Positions 11,838 to 22,499 of a stretch of 64,000 bases of DNA are shown here, piece after piece. Source of the DNA: Vitellaria paradoxa (Eukaryota > Streptophyta > Magnoliopsida > Ericales > Sapotaceae). The stretch spans positions 31,832,147 through 31,896,146 of the forward strand of contig CM034243.1 in the NCBI GenBank assembly GCA_019916065.1, in the 5' to 3' direction. Numbering within the stretch: the first letter of the stretch is position 1; each line of letters opens with the position of its first letter. A program made the translations under genes and the position numbers. The notes below the pieces were generated by a model. That model was not told the origin of the DNA and ran no database searches. It saw only the letters and a program-made list of their open reading frames with translations.

Positions 11838-14800
11838 ATGGCAACACAACAAGAACGCATCGATCAACTTGAAATCAATGTACAAGGCATCTGCGTAGGC
11901 ATCCAAAGAATTGATGCAGAGAATGGGTCTCGATTGCAAGTGCTCGAAGAATCCTTACATGAGTTTCGAGACCTCTTGTCTTATAGCCATTCCCAAACAA
12001 AGGTTACACCAAAGGCATCGCATCAGACACCATGCCGTAAATGAGGTAAAGGATCCACAACTCAAAGCAACTGACAGGAGCATCCAACTACAATGGCATG
12101 GGAACGGTGATTCATTTTAAATCTCCTAATTTTTTCGATGAAGAACTAGTTGTTTGGCATAAGCGGGCTGAGCAATTCTTCGAGAACTACCACACACTCG
12201 AAGAGCAAAAAGTGCTTATTACCGCATTCTACCTCGAGGGTGAAGCTAATTTGTGGTGGTACTAGTTAAAAAAGTTGTATCAAGATTCAGAAAGGACGCT
12301 GGATTGGGTGGAGTTCCATAACGAACTTATGGCACGCTTTGGACTGATAACCCACGTCAATTTCAATAAAGCTTTGTCCCATATTCGACAAAGGGGCTCG
12401 TTACACAAATATCTTTGAGAGTTTAAGCAACTGGCAATTCACGTACAAAGGTGGCCTCAATCAGCCTTAATCAGAGCATTTGTCAGAGGATTGCAAGCAA
12501 ATTTAGCAGAAAAGAGGTTTATTAGGCCAAACCCACCTCTCTCCAAGAAGCCATCAAGCTCGCCTGCAAAAGGAATGATCAGAATAGCTCTATCTGACAT
12601 TTTTTTTTTGCTTAGAGACAACAAACTTATTTTCAACACCACGACCACAAGACACCAACTAGCTCTCCAATGATCAAAGTAACGAGAATTCGAGTAGTAA
12701 GTCACCAAACCCAAGAAATTCAAATAACAAGACACCAAGCCCACTATCCTTCAGGTGACTCTCGTGGAATGAAATGCAACGATGGTGCAAGCGTGGCCTA
12801 TGTTTCAACTGTAATGATGGATCTTTTCTAAGGCATCGCTGTCAAAAACCTTAAATTTTTCTCATTGAAAAAGAGGCTTATTAGGGAGCCGACATTGGAG
12901 CAAGATGAGAAATTGTGGAACAAACAAAGGCAAAAGGTTAGAATCCAACAATGGATTGTGCAAATGAAAAAGAAGTTGTAAACAGAATGGAAACCCAACA
13001 TCCAATCATTTCGTTACATGCCCTTACCAGAGGTTCAAGACCTTAGACCGTGTGGTTCCAAGCTGCGATCAACTAACAGCTAGTGAGTATTTTAATTGAC
13101 AGTGGGTCCACTCACAATTTCATGGATCAAAGACTTGTTCAAAGGCTTCAACTCCCAATCATGCCAGTACAATTTTGGGTTCGTGTTGCCAATGGATAAC
13201 AAGTCCCTTACCGAGAGAAGGTAGAGATTGTAAAAATAATGGTATAAGGTTGTCTACTCAACGTTACATTATTTTCATTACCCTTTTCCAAGTCTTGATG
13301 TCGTGTTGGGCATTCAATGGCTCGAGGAAGTTGTGTGCAATTGGAAAGTAATGGAAATGACATTTAAGTGGTGTAATCAAACATATACCTTGGCAACACC
13401 AAAAATAAAACCCAGTTAAGCAGTGGACATAGCAAACTTGGAAAAAGAGATCAAAAAATGTGGCATGTTCTTTATTTGTTATATGCAGACCACGAAAGAC
13501 TCAATCCAAGAAGATGTGATCCATCCTAATATTCAAGTTATTCTAGGAAATTTTTCAACAATGTTTGATGAACCCAAGGGCCTACCTCATACACGAAAGT
13601 TTGATCATCGTATCATTTTAAACGAAGAAATTGAGCCCATTAATGTTCAACCCTACCACTATGCCTATTTCCAAAAAAAGAAAAAAAAATGAAATAGAGC
13701 ATCAACTGTCAAATATGCTCAAATCTGGGCTCCTTTGTCCCAACAATAACCCATTTTCTTCGCCCGTATTACTTGTAAAAAGAAGGACGGGACATGGCGA
13801 TTGTGTACTGATTATCAGGCCTTAAGGATCGTTTCCTAATTCATACGGTAGATGACGTGCTTGATGAACTACATAAGGCCATGTTCTTCACAAAATCGAA
13901 TCTCCGAGCCGACTACCACCAAATTTGTATACATGCAATGGACATTCACAGGATTGCTTTTTGGACTCACAACGACCACTATAAATATCTTGTCATGCTA
14001 TTCGATCTTTACTTTCCAAGCAGTCATGAATGATATTTTTCGACCATACCTTAGACGCTTCAGCCCAGCATTCTTCAATGATATTTGGGTTTATAGGTAG
14101 GCATGGAAAGAACACTTGGATCACATTTGTTAGGTATTCGACATCCTTAATCTTCACCAATTTTTTTATGAAACCTTCCAAATGTACTTTTGGAAAAAAA
14201 TGAAATTGAGTATTTAGGGTATATTATTTCTCATAATGAGGTTAAAGTGGACCCAAGAAAAATTTCAGCCATACAGGAATGGTCACGCCCAACTACTATA
14301 TCAAAATTACATGGCTTCTTCGGCCTTACTGATTACTACTGCAAGTTCATCAAAGTCTATGGCATTCTTGCCAATCCCTTACCAATTTGCTTCAAAAGGG
14401 TCACTTTCAACGGAGCTCTACTGTCGACTAGACTTTTATGGACCTTAACTAAGCCATGACATTGACGCCAGTTCTAGCTCTTCTTAACTTCAAGGAAACC
14501 TTTGTTGTTGAAACTGACGCTTTGTGAGAAAGAATAGGGGTAGTATTATGTCAAAGGGTCATCTAGTTGCCTACCTTAGTAAAACCTTAGGCCAGGTGAA
14601 GCAAGGTTGGTCGATTTATGCCAAAAAAAAGTCGGCAATCATTAAAGCAGTTCGATCATGGCGACCTTAACTCCTAAGGCACAAATTTCTGATCTACACA
14701 GATCAGCGTAGCCTCAAATATTTTTTGGAGTAAAAAATTAGTACCCTAACACAGCAGAAGTAGGTTACCACATTATTAGGCTATGATTACGAGATCCATT

Positions 14801-16310
14801 ATCAACCTGACCATGAAAATTATGTAGCAGACTCTCTCTCACGGTGAAAAGAGGCCCCTTCCTTTAAGCCATCTCACACTCCCAAGTAAGACTTTGGGAT
14901 GATATTCGCCAAGTTATATGCAACGATGAGCACCTCAGTTCTTTGTTTCACAAGACAATCTTGGTGATCCTTATGTTATTCAAAATGGCATACTATTATA
15001 TAAAAGAAGAGTCTTGATTCCTAACCATGCTAACTTACGACAGTTTGTTCTCAAGGAATTCCGTGATATTAAATGTGGTGGCCACTCAAGTGCTCTTCAC
15101 ACATACAAGGGACTTGCATAAAATTTATTTTGGGAAGACATGCTTTAAGATGTCAAGAAGTATGTGAGTTAATGTGACATTTGCCAGTGGAACAAGTATG
15201 AAGCTCGCTCACCCACGAGTCTACTCCAACCTCTTCCTATTCCTACCCAAGTTTGGAAAGACATCTCTATAGATTTTATTGTTGAATAACCCACATCGAC
15301 AAGAAAAAACTTCATCATGATGATAGTCAACCGTCTTACCAAGTGTGCCCATTTCACACCCTTAGCTTATCTTTATTCAGCAAAGAAAATTGCTGAGGTA
15401 TTTGTTTCACGTGGCATAACTACGGGGAATACCCTCATCAATTGTTACTGATTGAGATTCGATTTTCTTGAGTCAAATTTGGCAAGCATTTTTTATGCTA
15501 CAAGGAACACAATTTCGAATGAGTTCAGCATACCACCCACAATCTGATAGCCAAACTAAAGTGCTTAATCACTGCCTTAAATAGTACTTGCATCATTTCA
15601 CCAATTCACAACCAAAGTAATAGGAAAGACTAATTCCATAGGCAGAATATTGGTATAATACAACTTTTCATCAATCCATTGGTACTATGCCCTTTGAGGC
15701 CCTTTACGATAGACCACCACCTCACCTAATCAATTACCTCCAAGGAACCTCCCCTGTGAGTACAGTGGATAACAAGCTTGTGGAACGTGACACACTCTTG
15801 TGCGTGCTTAAGACTCACTTGCAGCAAGCTAATTGTCATATGAAGCAATATGCAAATCAACGAAAGTGTGACAATGAATTTGCTTTAGGGGATTGGGTTT
15901 ATTTGAAGCTTCAACCCTATCACAGAAGCACCATTTTTCGTCAAGCTCACCAAAAATTAGCCTCCACGTATTTTAGACCATTTCAAGTTATACAATACTT
16001 TTAGCCCTATGGCATATAAACTTGACCTCCTTGCGGGCACTCGCACTCATGATGTGTTTCATATCTCTTTTCTCAAAAAGCGAATTAGAGATCTACTAGT
16101 TTACAATCAATCCTTACCTCCTTTTGCTGAAGTCAATGTTCTATAGCTTAAGCCTCTACAAATTCTAGATTATCATTGGACCAAGCAAGGTTTAAGTTAT
16201 ATCACGGAAGCCTTGGTTCAGTAGAAATTTTTGTCCACATAAGATGCAACATGTGAAGACGTAGATACTATCCGTCAATAGTTTCCTTCCTTAAACCTTG
16301 AGAACAAGGT
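11838..16310 (+). pseudogene. Decayed gag-pol of the gypsy element
   Basis: The gag start is ATG at 11838 (MATQQERIDQLE), then frames break. A zinc knuckle lies near 12783-12850 (CFNCNDGSFLRHRC, spacing C-x2-C-x7-H-x-C). The protease active site is near 13089 (ILIDSGSTHNF). Reverse transcriptase follows at about 13500-14100, with NPFSSPVLLVK and a degenerate catalytic segment (FFNDIWVY where FxDD is usual). RNase H comes next, around 14280-14740 (LHGFFGLTDYYCKFIK; ETDA; IYTDQRSLKYFL). The integrase core is around 15170-15500, and the integrase C-terminus lies at 15687-16060 (MPFEALYDRPPP; GDWVYLKLQPY; DVFHISFLKK). The tail near 16200-16310 (ATCEDV, FPSLNLENKV) looks like a degenerate chromodomain, hence chromovirus. 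Numerous in-frame stops interrupt every domain. Confidence 0.85.
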
Positions 16311-16331
16311 TCTTCCCCAAGAGAGGGCAAA

Positions 16332-16697
16332 TGTTAAAACCAAATGTATAAGAAAACCCAATCCAAAATATCTGCAAAACATTAAGGAAAGAAAATACGA
16401 TGATTGACCCAAAGATTGTAGCTTCCAATAAGGTAATAAATCAAGGATAATAAATGAATGAAGCTGAAGACTAGAGAGAAATTGCAGTACCTAGAATAAT
16501 TCTCTCAAATAATGCAGCCTACAAATCAAGCATTTTATTTAAACAAATTGTGAATCAAGGATGAAATTGCAGTAGGTAGATTAGTATAAAAAGTATATAA
16601 CCCAAACATTTGGGTATGCATCTTTAAATGAAATAAAGAGGGGCAAATTCCAGCCATTAAAAGAACGATTATTCTATCATTCTTGGGTTCTCTAACA
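16332..16697 (+). repeat. 3' LTR of the gypsy element
   Basis: Starts TGTTAAAACC and ends TCTCTAACA, matching the 5' LTR. A TATA-like TATAAAAAGT and the AAATGAAATAAAG stretch are conserved between the two LTRs and may be its promoter and polyadenylation region. Confidence 0.9.
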
Positions 16698-17333
16698 CTA
16701 TGATGATCTGTTTTGAAACCTAGAAGAGTATAAAATCTAACCAACGTGCCTCGCGAGCATTTCGCTGCTTTCTCTTGCATGCGAGCAGCTTGTGACCTTT
16801 GGAACTAGCAAGCCAAAATTATAGAATGCCTCATGAGTAAATCGTATAAGCTTGTGCCCACAATAGTATCCAGAATACTTTGCAAACAAACCACGAGAAG
16901 CTCGCACTTGCGAGTCTGCTCACGCCATCTTTTACCATTTTCATTTGATATAAATAACTAAAACATTTTCCTAAATCCTAAACTCTTAACCTCATCTCAC
17001 TTTCTCATTATCCTAAAGAGCTAAAAACACAATGGATGATGATTATGAGTCAAATCTGAAGACTTACATCATCTTTTATTCTTTAGCAAAGAATATTCAC
17101 TATTTAAGCTCAGTTTTGGTGGTTTCTTCAAATTTGGGAGCTCTGTCTGCTAAGGTAGAAGGTTCTTCATCTTTACAAGTTATAGGATTGATAAATGAAA
17201 ATACATCAGATAAAATTTTCTCATGTTTGTTTACATACCTCCGGGATTAATAAAGAAAAATAACAATTATGTTTTCACACTTTAATCAGTTATCTAAATG
17301 AGAATTTAACATTTAACCACAACTTTTCGATTA
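16698..17333. other. Intergenic, one unassigned 72-codon ORF
   Basis: ATG at 17032 opens a 72-codon frame (MDDDYESNLK...) that I do not recognise. It has no visible domain and no clear promoter or splice context, and may be chance. A short GC-richer patch (16740-16930) repeats the theme GCGAGCA/CTCGC. Confidence 0.3.
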
Positions 17334-17336
17334 TTA

Positions 17337-17945
17337 GGGACCCATTTGATAAAATTTTCAGTTTGTGTTTTTATTTTTTTGAAAACCGAACATCATACAT
17401 CGTATGATTAATTGGTTTCCCGTTTTCAGCTTTAAAAAAAATAAAAACTATTTTCAAAATTTTTTAAAATTATAAAATCGCAAAAATATATTTTTTCAAG
17501 TTGTCATTTTCAACCACAACCACCAGCCGTAACCATCAACCACGATCCACCGATGCTTGGCCGCTGTCACCTCTAACCTTTGACCACCATCACCGCCTAT
17601 CACTAATCTCTCGCTACTGCCGCTAGTTGCTACCATCAATCGATACCACTCAACTCTACTGCTAGCTACCATCACTTTCAACAACCACCATTGTTGATTG
17701 ACCATAACCCAGCATCGAACTTCACCCCACCTCTAGCCATTGCCAGCTGCCGTCCACATCTACTGTCGGCCACTCTCCCATCACTATAACTACCAACCAA
17801 CAACAATTATTACCAAATGTATTTTTAAGTTTCTATTTTTATTTTTATTTTATTTTTTTCTATGAAAATAGCAATCGAAAATAAAAAAAATAAACAAAAA
17901 AACTAAACACAAAAATTGAAAACTATAAATTTGTCAAATAGGCCC
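17337..17945. mobile_element. PIF/Harbinger-like MITE with TTA target-site duplication
   Basis: The left end GGGACCCATTTGATAAA and the right end (read inverted) GGGCCTATTTGACAAA are terminal inverted repeats. TTA flanks both sides (17334-17336 and 17946-17948). The inner arms continue as inverted A/T-rich sequence. The middle (17505-17790) is an unusual CCACCA/ACCATCAC-rich stretch of higher GC. TTA duplication and GGG-ending termini are the hallmarks of Tourist-like elements. Confidence 0.75.
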
Positions 17946-17948
17946 TTA

Positions 17949-18300
17949 GTTGTTCAAAACTGAACACAAGTAGATGGACTTTTTCATTGCCTAACGGCAT
18001 GCCGAAAGCAAGATTGAGCATTAATATTGGTCTTCTACCGTCATCCATTTCATTTGGCTGTCAAGCCTGCATATTATATTCAACCAAACTTAGGGAGCTT
18101 GGATTCTCAATCTTTTTGTGGATAATTTAGGCTCTCGGAAAGTGAGCATTGTGTGTAGAAACGCTAAAGTGTGGCTGTGGTAGTGTAGATTGGCTGAGGC
18201 AAAATGCAAGGTGTGGGTGTTTTGTGTGTGAGCCGAAGGTTGGGCTACATGTTTGCCAGGGGCTGTGGTTTTGGGTTGAGAGTAGAGAGCCGGTGGTTGG
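17949..18300. repeat. Duplicated non-coding block X, copy 1
   Basis: Matches 35940-36285 in the same orientation: AAGATTGAGCATTAATATTGG, GTCTTCTACCGTCATCC, AGCATTGTGTGTAGAAAC, AAAGTGTGGCTGTGG, GTTGAGAGTAGAGAGC all have counterparts there in order. No convincing conserved reading frame is visible. Copy 2 lies 570 bp downstream of the intact DUF674 gene, whereas this copy lies upstream of the broken one. Confidence 0.85.
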
Positions 18301-18359
18301 GCTGTACTTGTTTGATCCATTTGGATTGTGTGTTAGTGTATTATGATGCATTATTGGTG

Positions 18360-19188
18360 GGAAGCCCCCGGGGGGGTGACATCGCGTGCGATGTTAGCCC
18401 GCTGCCTTCGCACATCGTGACCGTTTGGCCTTCCGCGTGTGATCCTAGCCGTTCGTTCTTTTTTTTTTTCAACCTTTCGCACCAACGCTAGTCTCTTTTT
18501 TTTTTCCAGTTTTCAGAAAAAATAAATTAAAAATGATAACAAAAAAATAACAACAAAAAAACGACAGTGTTGTCAAACGAGTCTTAAAAAATTAAATTTT
18601 TTTATTTGGTTTTTTAAACATAGAAAAAATATTTTTTAATTAATTACACAATTTTTGTTTTAATTTAAAAAAAATAAATGACAAATAACAACAGAAAAAT
18701 GATAGCGTTGTCAAACAGGCCTTAAAAAATTAACTTTTTTTTACTTTTTTTTTCTTTTTTAAACATAAAAAAATTTTATTTTTTAACTAATTACTTAAAT
18801 TAATTTTTTCTATGTTTAAAAAAGAAAAAAAAGTTATTTTTTTAAGGCCTGTTTGACAATGCTATCGTTTTTCTGTTGTTATTTACCATTTATTTTTTCT
18901 GAAATTAAAATAAAAATTGTGTAATTAATTAAAAAATATTTTTTCTAAAAAAAATTAATTTTTTAAGACCCGTTTGACAATACTGTCGTTTTTTTTGTTG
19001 TTATTTTTTTGTTATCATTTTTAATTTATTTTTTCTGAAAACTGGAAAAAAAAAGAGACTAACGTTGGTGCGGAAGGCTGAAAAAAAAAAAAAGAACGAA
19101 CGGGTAGGATCACACGCGGAAGGCCAAACGGCCACAATGTGCGAGGGCAGCGGGCTAACATCGCACGCGATGTCAGCCCCCTGCTTCC
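18360..19188. mobile_element. Mutator-type foldback element (giant hairpin) with 9-bp TSD
   Basis: The whole 829-bp segment is an inverted repeat centred near 18774 with almost no unique core. The left arm GGAAGC...GACATCGCGTGCGATG and onward mirrors the right arm base for base with few changes, including a GC-rich outer 100 bp and an AT-rich inner part. TTATTGGTG occurs at 18351-18359 and again at 19189-19197, a perfect 9-bp target-site duplication, the length typical of Mutator-like elements. There is no coding capacity. The subterminal CATCGCGTGCGATG is itself palindromic. Each arm also holds two near copies of a motif around GTTGTCAAACRRGYCTTAAA. Confidence 0.9.
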
Positions 19189-19199
19189 TTATTGGTGTA

Positions 19200-19680
19200 C
19201 ATATGATTAATATTTAATCTTAGTAAAATATTATAATAAAATAAATCATCATAATAACTATTATTAATTAATTTTAATAAAATATATTATTAAATATAAT
19301 TTTAAATAAAATTTGTAATTATAATAAATAATTTTATCATAGATTAATATTTCAGTAGTAATTAATTTTAATAATAAATGATTATTTATTAAAAATAATT
19401 TTTATTTTGATAAAATAATTTAATAAAAAATAATTTTAGTTTATTTAAATAAATTGTATTAATACAATACATAATCTAGTAAATTATTATTTATTAGAAA
19501 TAATTTTTATTTAATAAAATATTTTAATAAACCAAATTATTTTAATAAGTAATTATTATTTATTAAACATTAATTCTAGTTTGAGAAAACAAATAATTTA
19601 ATAATTAATAAATTTTAATTTAATTAAATAAATTATTACTCTATTATGTATTATAATTATTTATAGGATAACGTCGTCTA
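19200..19680. other. Extremely AT-rich tract
   Basis: Almost pure A/T with recurrent AATAAT, TTTAATAAA and ATTATTTATTA words. It has no coding signal, and similar tracts occur at 29350-29770 and 32450-34250. Confidence 0.7.
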
Positions 19681-19899
19681 GCATTTTACAGGGGTGTAAA
19701 GAAATATTTCACGGGATAATAAGAAAAGAATAAAATTTTTCCATTACTCCCTCTTGCTCACTTTCCCCTAAAGTAAAAATTTACCTCTATATAAGGATAA
19801 TTGCTACCTCTAGCGTAATTGTTACATTCTCATCTAAGATGTAATAAAGAGTAAAATTTATTCCAATAAAATTTACTCTTTGTTAATCTGCAAACAAAC

Positions 19900-20130
19900 A
19901 TTTCCGTATTGTTCAATAATAATGATGAAACGGGTGCGTTAAGGTAGTTTTCCCACATCATGCATTAAATTTATTTAAGTGGTTAATTATACACTTAACC
20001 CCCTTCAATATTTTAGTAATTATATTTATTATTCATCAAAATTTAATAATTATATTTATCTTATTTACTTTGAAAAGTTATTAACCCTGACTCATTTCTA
20101 TTAGCATTGTTCTTAATTTCGTTAACACTC
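19900..20130. repeat. Duplicated non-coding block Y, copy 1 (left part)
   Basis: Corresponds to 28172-28398: TTCAATAATAA, GCATTAAATTTA, CTTAACCCCCTTCAATATTTTA, TGAAAAGTTATTAA match in order. It continues after an inserted element at 21155-21260. Confidence 0.75.
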
Positions 20131-20154
20131 TATTTAGAAACATTATTATCTTAT

Positions 20155-21040
20155 AATTGGTTTGATTTTTAAAATAAGGAATTGAATTGAATTAAATTGA
20201 TTTAATAAATAAAATTTTGTGTTTAGAATATATATTTGAATTTAAAAATTGAATTAAGTTGGAGAAATATCAAATTTGACTATGTTAATGGAAATATAAA
20301 ATATGGTAGATATGATATTTGAGGATAAATTTGTCCACTTAGTTAGTTATTTTAGTCACCCAAAACCCTACTGATTTATTATTGTTTTCAACGAACTGCG
20401 TACCTGATGGATTAACTGGGATCTCGTACAATACCTCACAAATCATGCGAACCCATTAAGTTTAAGACTTACGCCTCTTGTGAGCAGTTTCAAGTTTTGT
20501 TAGTCTTTGCCACTTACTTAGTTGGGTTAAGAAAAAAATAAATTTTAATCAAATTTTATTACGTTAGATTATATTTCAAATGATTTAGAAATCTCGAAAT
20601 TTAAATTAATAAATGAAATTAAATCCATCTTATAAAATTTTACTTTACAACCTATCTAGAATAGTGAATTTGATTAGATCTGATTTCATGTGATGAGAAT
20701 TCTCATTAATTCTCATACTTGGATTTAAAATAAAATTTTGTGAGTTAGATTTCATTTCATTTCATAACAATTTTAATATTTTTATATCATTTAAAATCTA
20801 ATTTAAAACAATAAAATTTGTGAGAATTCGTTATTTTTTTAAACTATTTAATTAAGTAGATAAATTTATCTTCATATGTCATATTTATCATATTTTCTAT
20901 TTCCTATTAGCATGATCAAATTCGGTATCTTTTTTAAATCAGATCAATTCAATTCTTAAATTCAAAATGTGTTCTAAATAAAAAAAATTATTTATTAAAT
21001 TAAATCAATTCTTTATTTTAAAATCAAATTAATTATGAGA
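20155..21040. mobile_element. AT-rich inverted-repeat element inserted in block Y copy 1
   Basis: The left end (TTTGATTTTTAAAATAAGGA, then ATTGAATTAAATTGATTTAA) is mirrored at 20930-21040 (inverted: TTTGATTTTAAAATAAAGAA, then TTGATTTAATTTAATAAA). The related block Y copy 2 lacks this stretch, which supports an insertion. Its right half (20540-21040) resembles 53460-53890, so it belongs to a dispersed family. I could not fix exact ends or a TSD. Confidence 0.55.
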
Positions 21041-21154
21041 GAGAAACGCTTCAAAATGGAGTGTTAATTTCAAACGTAAGAATTAGTAAAAATCCTAACC
21101 AAGTGAAACCAAAATTTATCAAACCTATCTTTCCTAAGAGACTGTAAGCTTTCG

Positions 21155-21260
21155 ACAAATATGCCACTAGTTTAGAATATTCAAGTTATACATGAGATAA
21201 AAGGGAGGCTACCCTGCGTTTTAAGTTGAAAAGGTGAAACTTTCAGTAAAGTTCAAAATT
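21155..21260. repeat. Duplicated non-coding block Y, copy 1 (right part)
   Basis: TTTAGAATATTCAAGTTATACATGAG and GTTGAAAAGGTGAAACTTTCA (shown in part) match 30055-30135 (TTTAGAATCTTCAAGTCATA; GTTGAGAAGATGAAACTTTC). It lies about 440 bp upstream of the broken DUF674 copy. Confidence 0.7.
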
Positions 21261-21423
21261 ATTTTAATTTTGGACTATAAAAATGTTAAATTAATAAAAA
21301 AATTAAAAAATTAGTTACTAAAAAATTAATTTATTCTTTTCAAGCACAATTTATTTGTTAGTATTGTTTTTTAGGTAAAGTTTAATAATATTATTTCAAA
21401 ATTTTGAATTATTAACACATTCA

Positions 21424-21578
21424 GGGTGCGTTTAACATCTAAAAAAATAAAAAATAAAAATTTTAAAAATTTCTGCCATATCAACTTTTTTTATTTCACT
21501 ACACGTATTACAAACTCATAATTTTTTTTCACTTTATCTCATTTTTCTCACTTTTTATCACTTCAAACACTACCTCAA
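21424..21578. mobile_element. Small MITE in the promoter of the broken DUF674 copy
   Basis: GGGTGCGTTTAACATC...CACTTCAAACACTACC interrupts sequence that is continuous upstream of the intact DUF674 gene (GAATTATTAACACATT joined to AAATTCAAAAT-type sequence near 34490-34530). It carries the core TTTCACTACACGTATTAC shared by about ten similar repeats in the window. Confidence 0.6.
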
Positions 21579-21702
21579 TTAAATTCAAAATTGGAAAATT
21601 CCATGTTTCACTGTAGTACCCTTTATACGGACATACCTGGTTTCCTATAATCTCGCAAATCCAATTCTTTCTGCTTCTTCTCTGGAAATAAATATATCTC
21701 CG

Positions 21703-22449
21703 ATGGCTACTAACCCTAAATTGAAGCTCCTCGTAGAGAAGAAGTCCAAGAAGGTGGTGTTTGCAGAGGCCGGAAAGGGCTTTGTGGACTTCCTTTTCGG
21801 ACTGTTGGAGTTGCCGATCGGTTCGATTTTGTCCATCCTGGTCGACCATGGGATGTCTGGTTCTGGGTCCTTGGATCCTTGGACAATCTGTACCAGAGCG
21901 TTCGAGACCTCGACAGCAAGTATCTGCAACCAAACCAAACCAAGAACTCGATCTTGACCCCAAAAAAAGCCGATTCAAACACGAAGCACTCCCCACTGTT
22001 GAAGCAATTGGCTTATTCAAAGCAGGAGGGTAAAAGTGTTTGTTCTACGGCCTTCGGGGCCAGCACTGCTAGTTCGGAGGTGGATGGTTACGTTCAAGGA
22101 GTGGTGACTTACATGGTGAAGGATGATCTGAGTGTCAAGCCAATGCCCACTGACACTGCCTCTACTCTTGCTCTTATCGGTTCGATGAATATCAAAGACA
22201 TTAGTTCTCTGGAGGAGATGAACGTAGTGGTTGACATGGACAAGGTCTAGTTATAACGTCTCCTCCAAGAGTTTGTTCTGTTTTGTGATTCACTGACATT
22301 TTATAATTTTTATTTTTATTTTTATTTTTATTTTTTGGGATCAGGGTTTAAAGTTGTTGAAGGCTTCTTTTGTCTCTACCACAGTTCTCACAGATGTGTT
22401 CCTTACAAGTACAAGCAACGAAGCGAAGAACAATGGATTAGGTTTGTGA
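21703..22449 (+). pseudogene. DUF674 gene copy 1, frameshifted
   Basis: DUF674 is a plant-specific family of unknown function. Exon 1 starts at ATG 21703 (MATNPKLKLLVEKKSKKVVF) and shows the family's opening KLLVEKK...VVFAEAGKGFVDFLFGLLELPIG. Compared with the intact copy at 34635, an 8-bp tandem duplication (TCCTTGGA at 21868-21875 and again 21876-21883) shifts the frame, so translation ends soon after in unrelated residues. The original frame resumes at 21879 (MDNLYQSVRDLDSKYLQ) and is open to 22244. A GT-AG intron (22245-22344) and a second exon (22345-22449, GLKLLKASFVSTTVLTDVF, ending GLGL and a stop) are preserved. Apart from the shift, the gene is still largely open, so inactivation looks recent. 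A product starting at the inner ATG is conceivable but would lack the N-terminal motif. Confidence 0.85.
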
Positions 22450-22499
22450 TGATAATCTTGGAAATATGTCCAGTTTGAAGACTTTTATTTTCTTTTGTG

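Larger units (their letters stand above)
11460..16697 (+). mobile_element. Ty3/gypsy chromovirus, full length but decayed
   Basis: A 5.2-kb LTR retrotransposon bounded by direct repeats at 11460-11823 and 16332-16697. Just after the 5' LTR, GTGGCATCAAAGCC (11824 on) is a degenerate Met-tRNA primer-binding site. Just before the 3' LTR lies a purine-rich tract (AAGAGAGGGCAAA). Gene order between the LTRs is gag, protease, reverse transcriptase, RNase H, integrase and a chromodomain-like tail, the Ty3/gypsy order. Every domain carries stops or frameshifts, so it is not autonomous. The flanking 5-mers (CCGCG before, CTATG after) do not match. Confidence 0.9.

Noticed and set aside
21529..22020. 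163-codon open frame on the minus strand across DUF674 copy 1
   Set aside because: It lies antisense to a clear DUF674 exon that is conserved in a paralogue. The equivalent antisense frame in the other copy is different and shorter.
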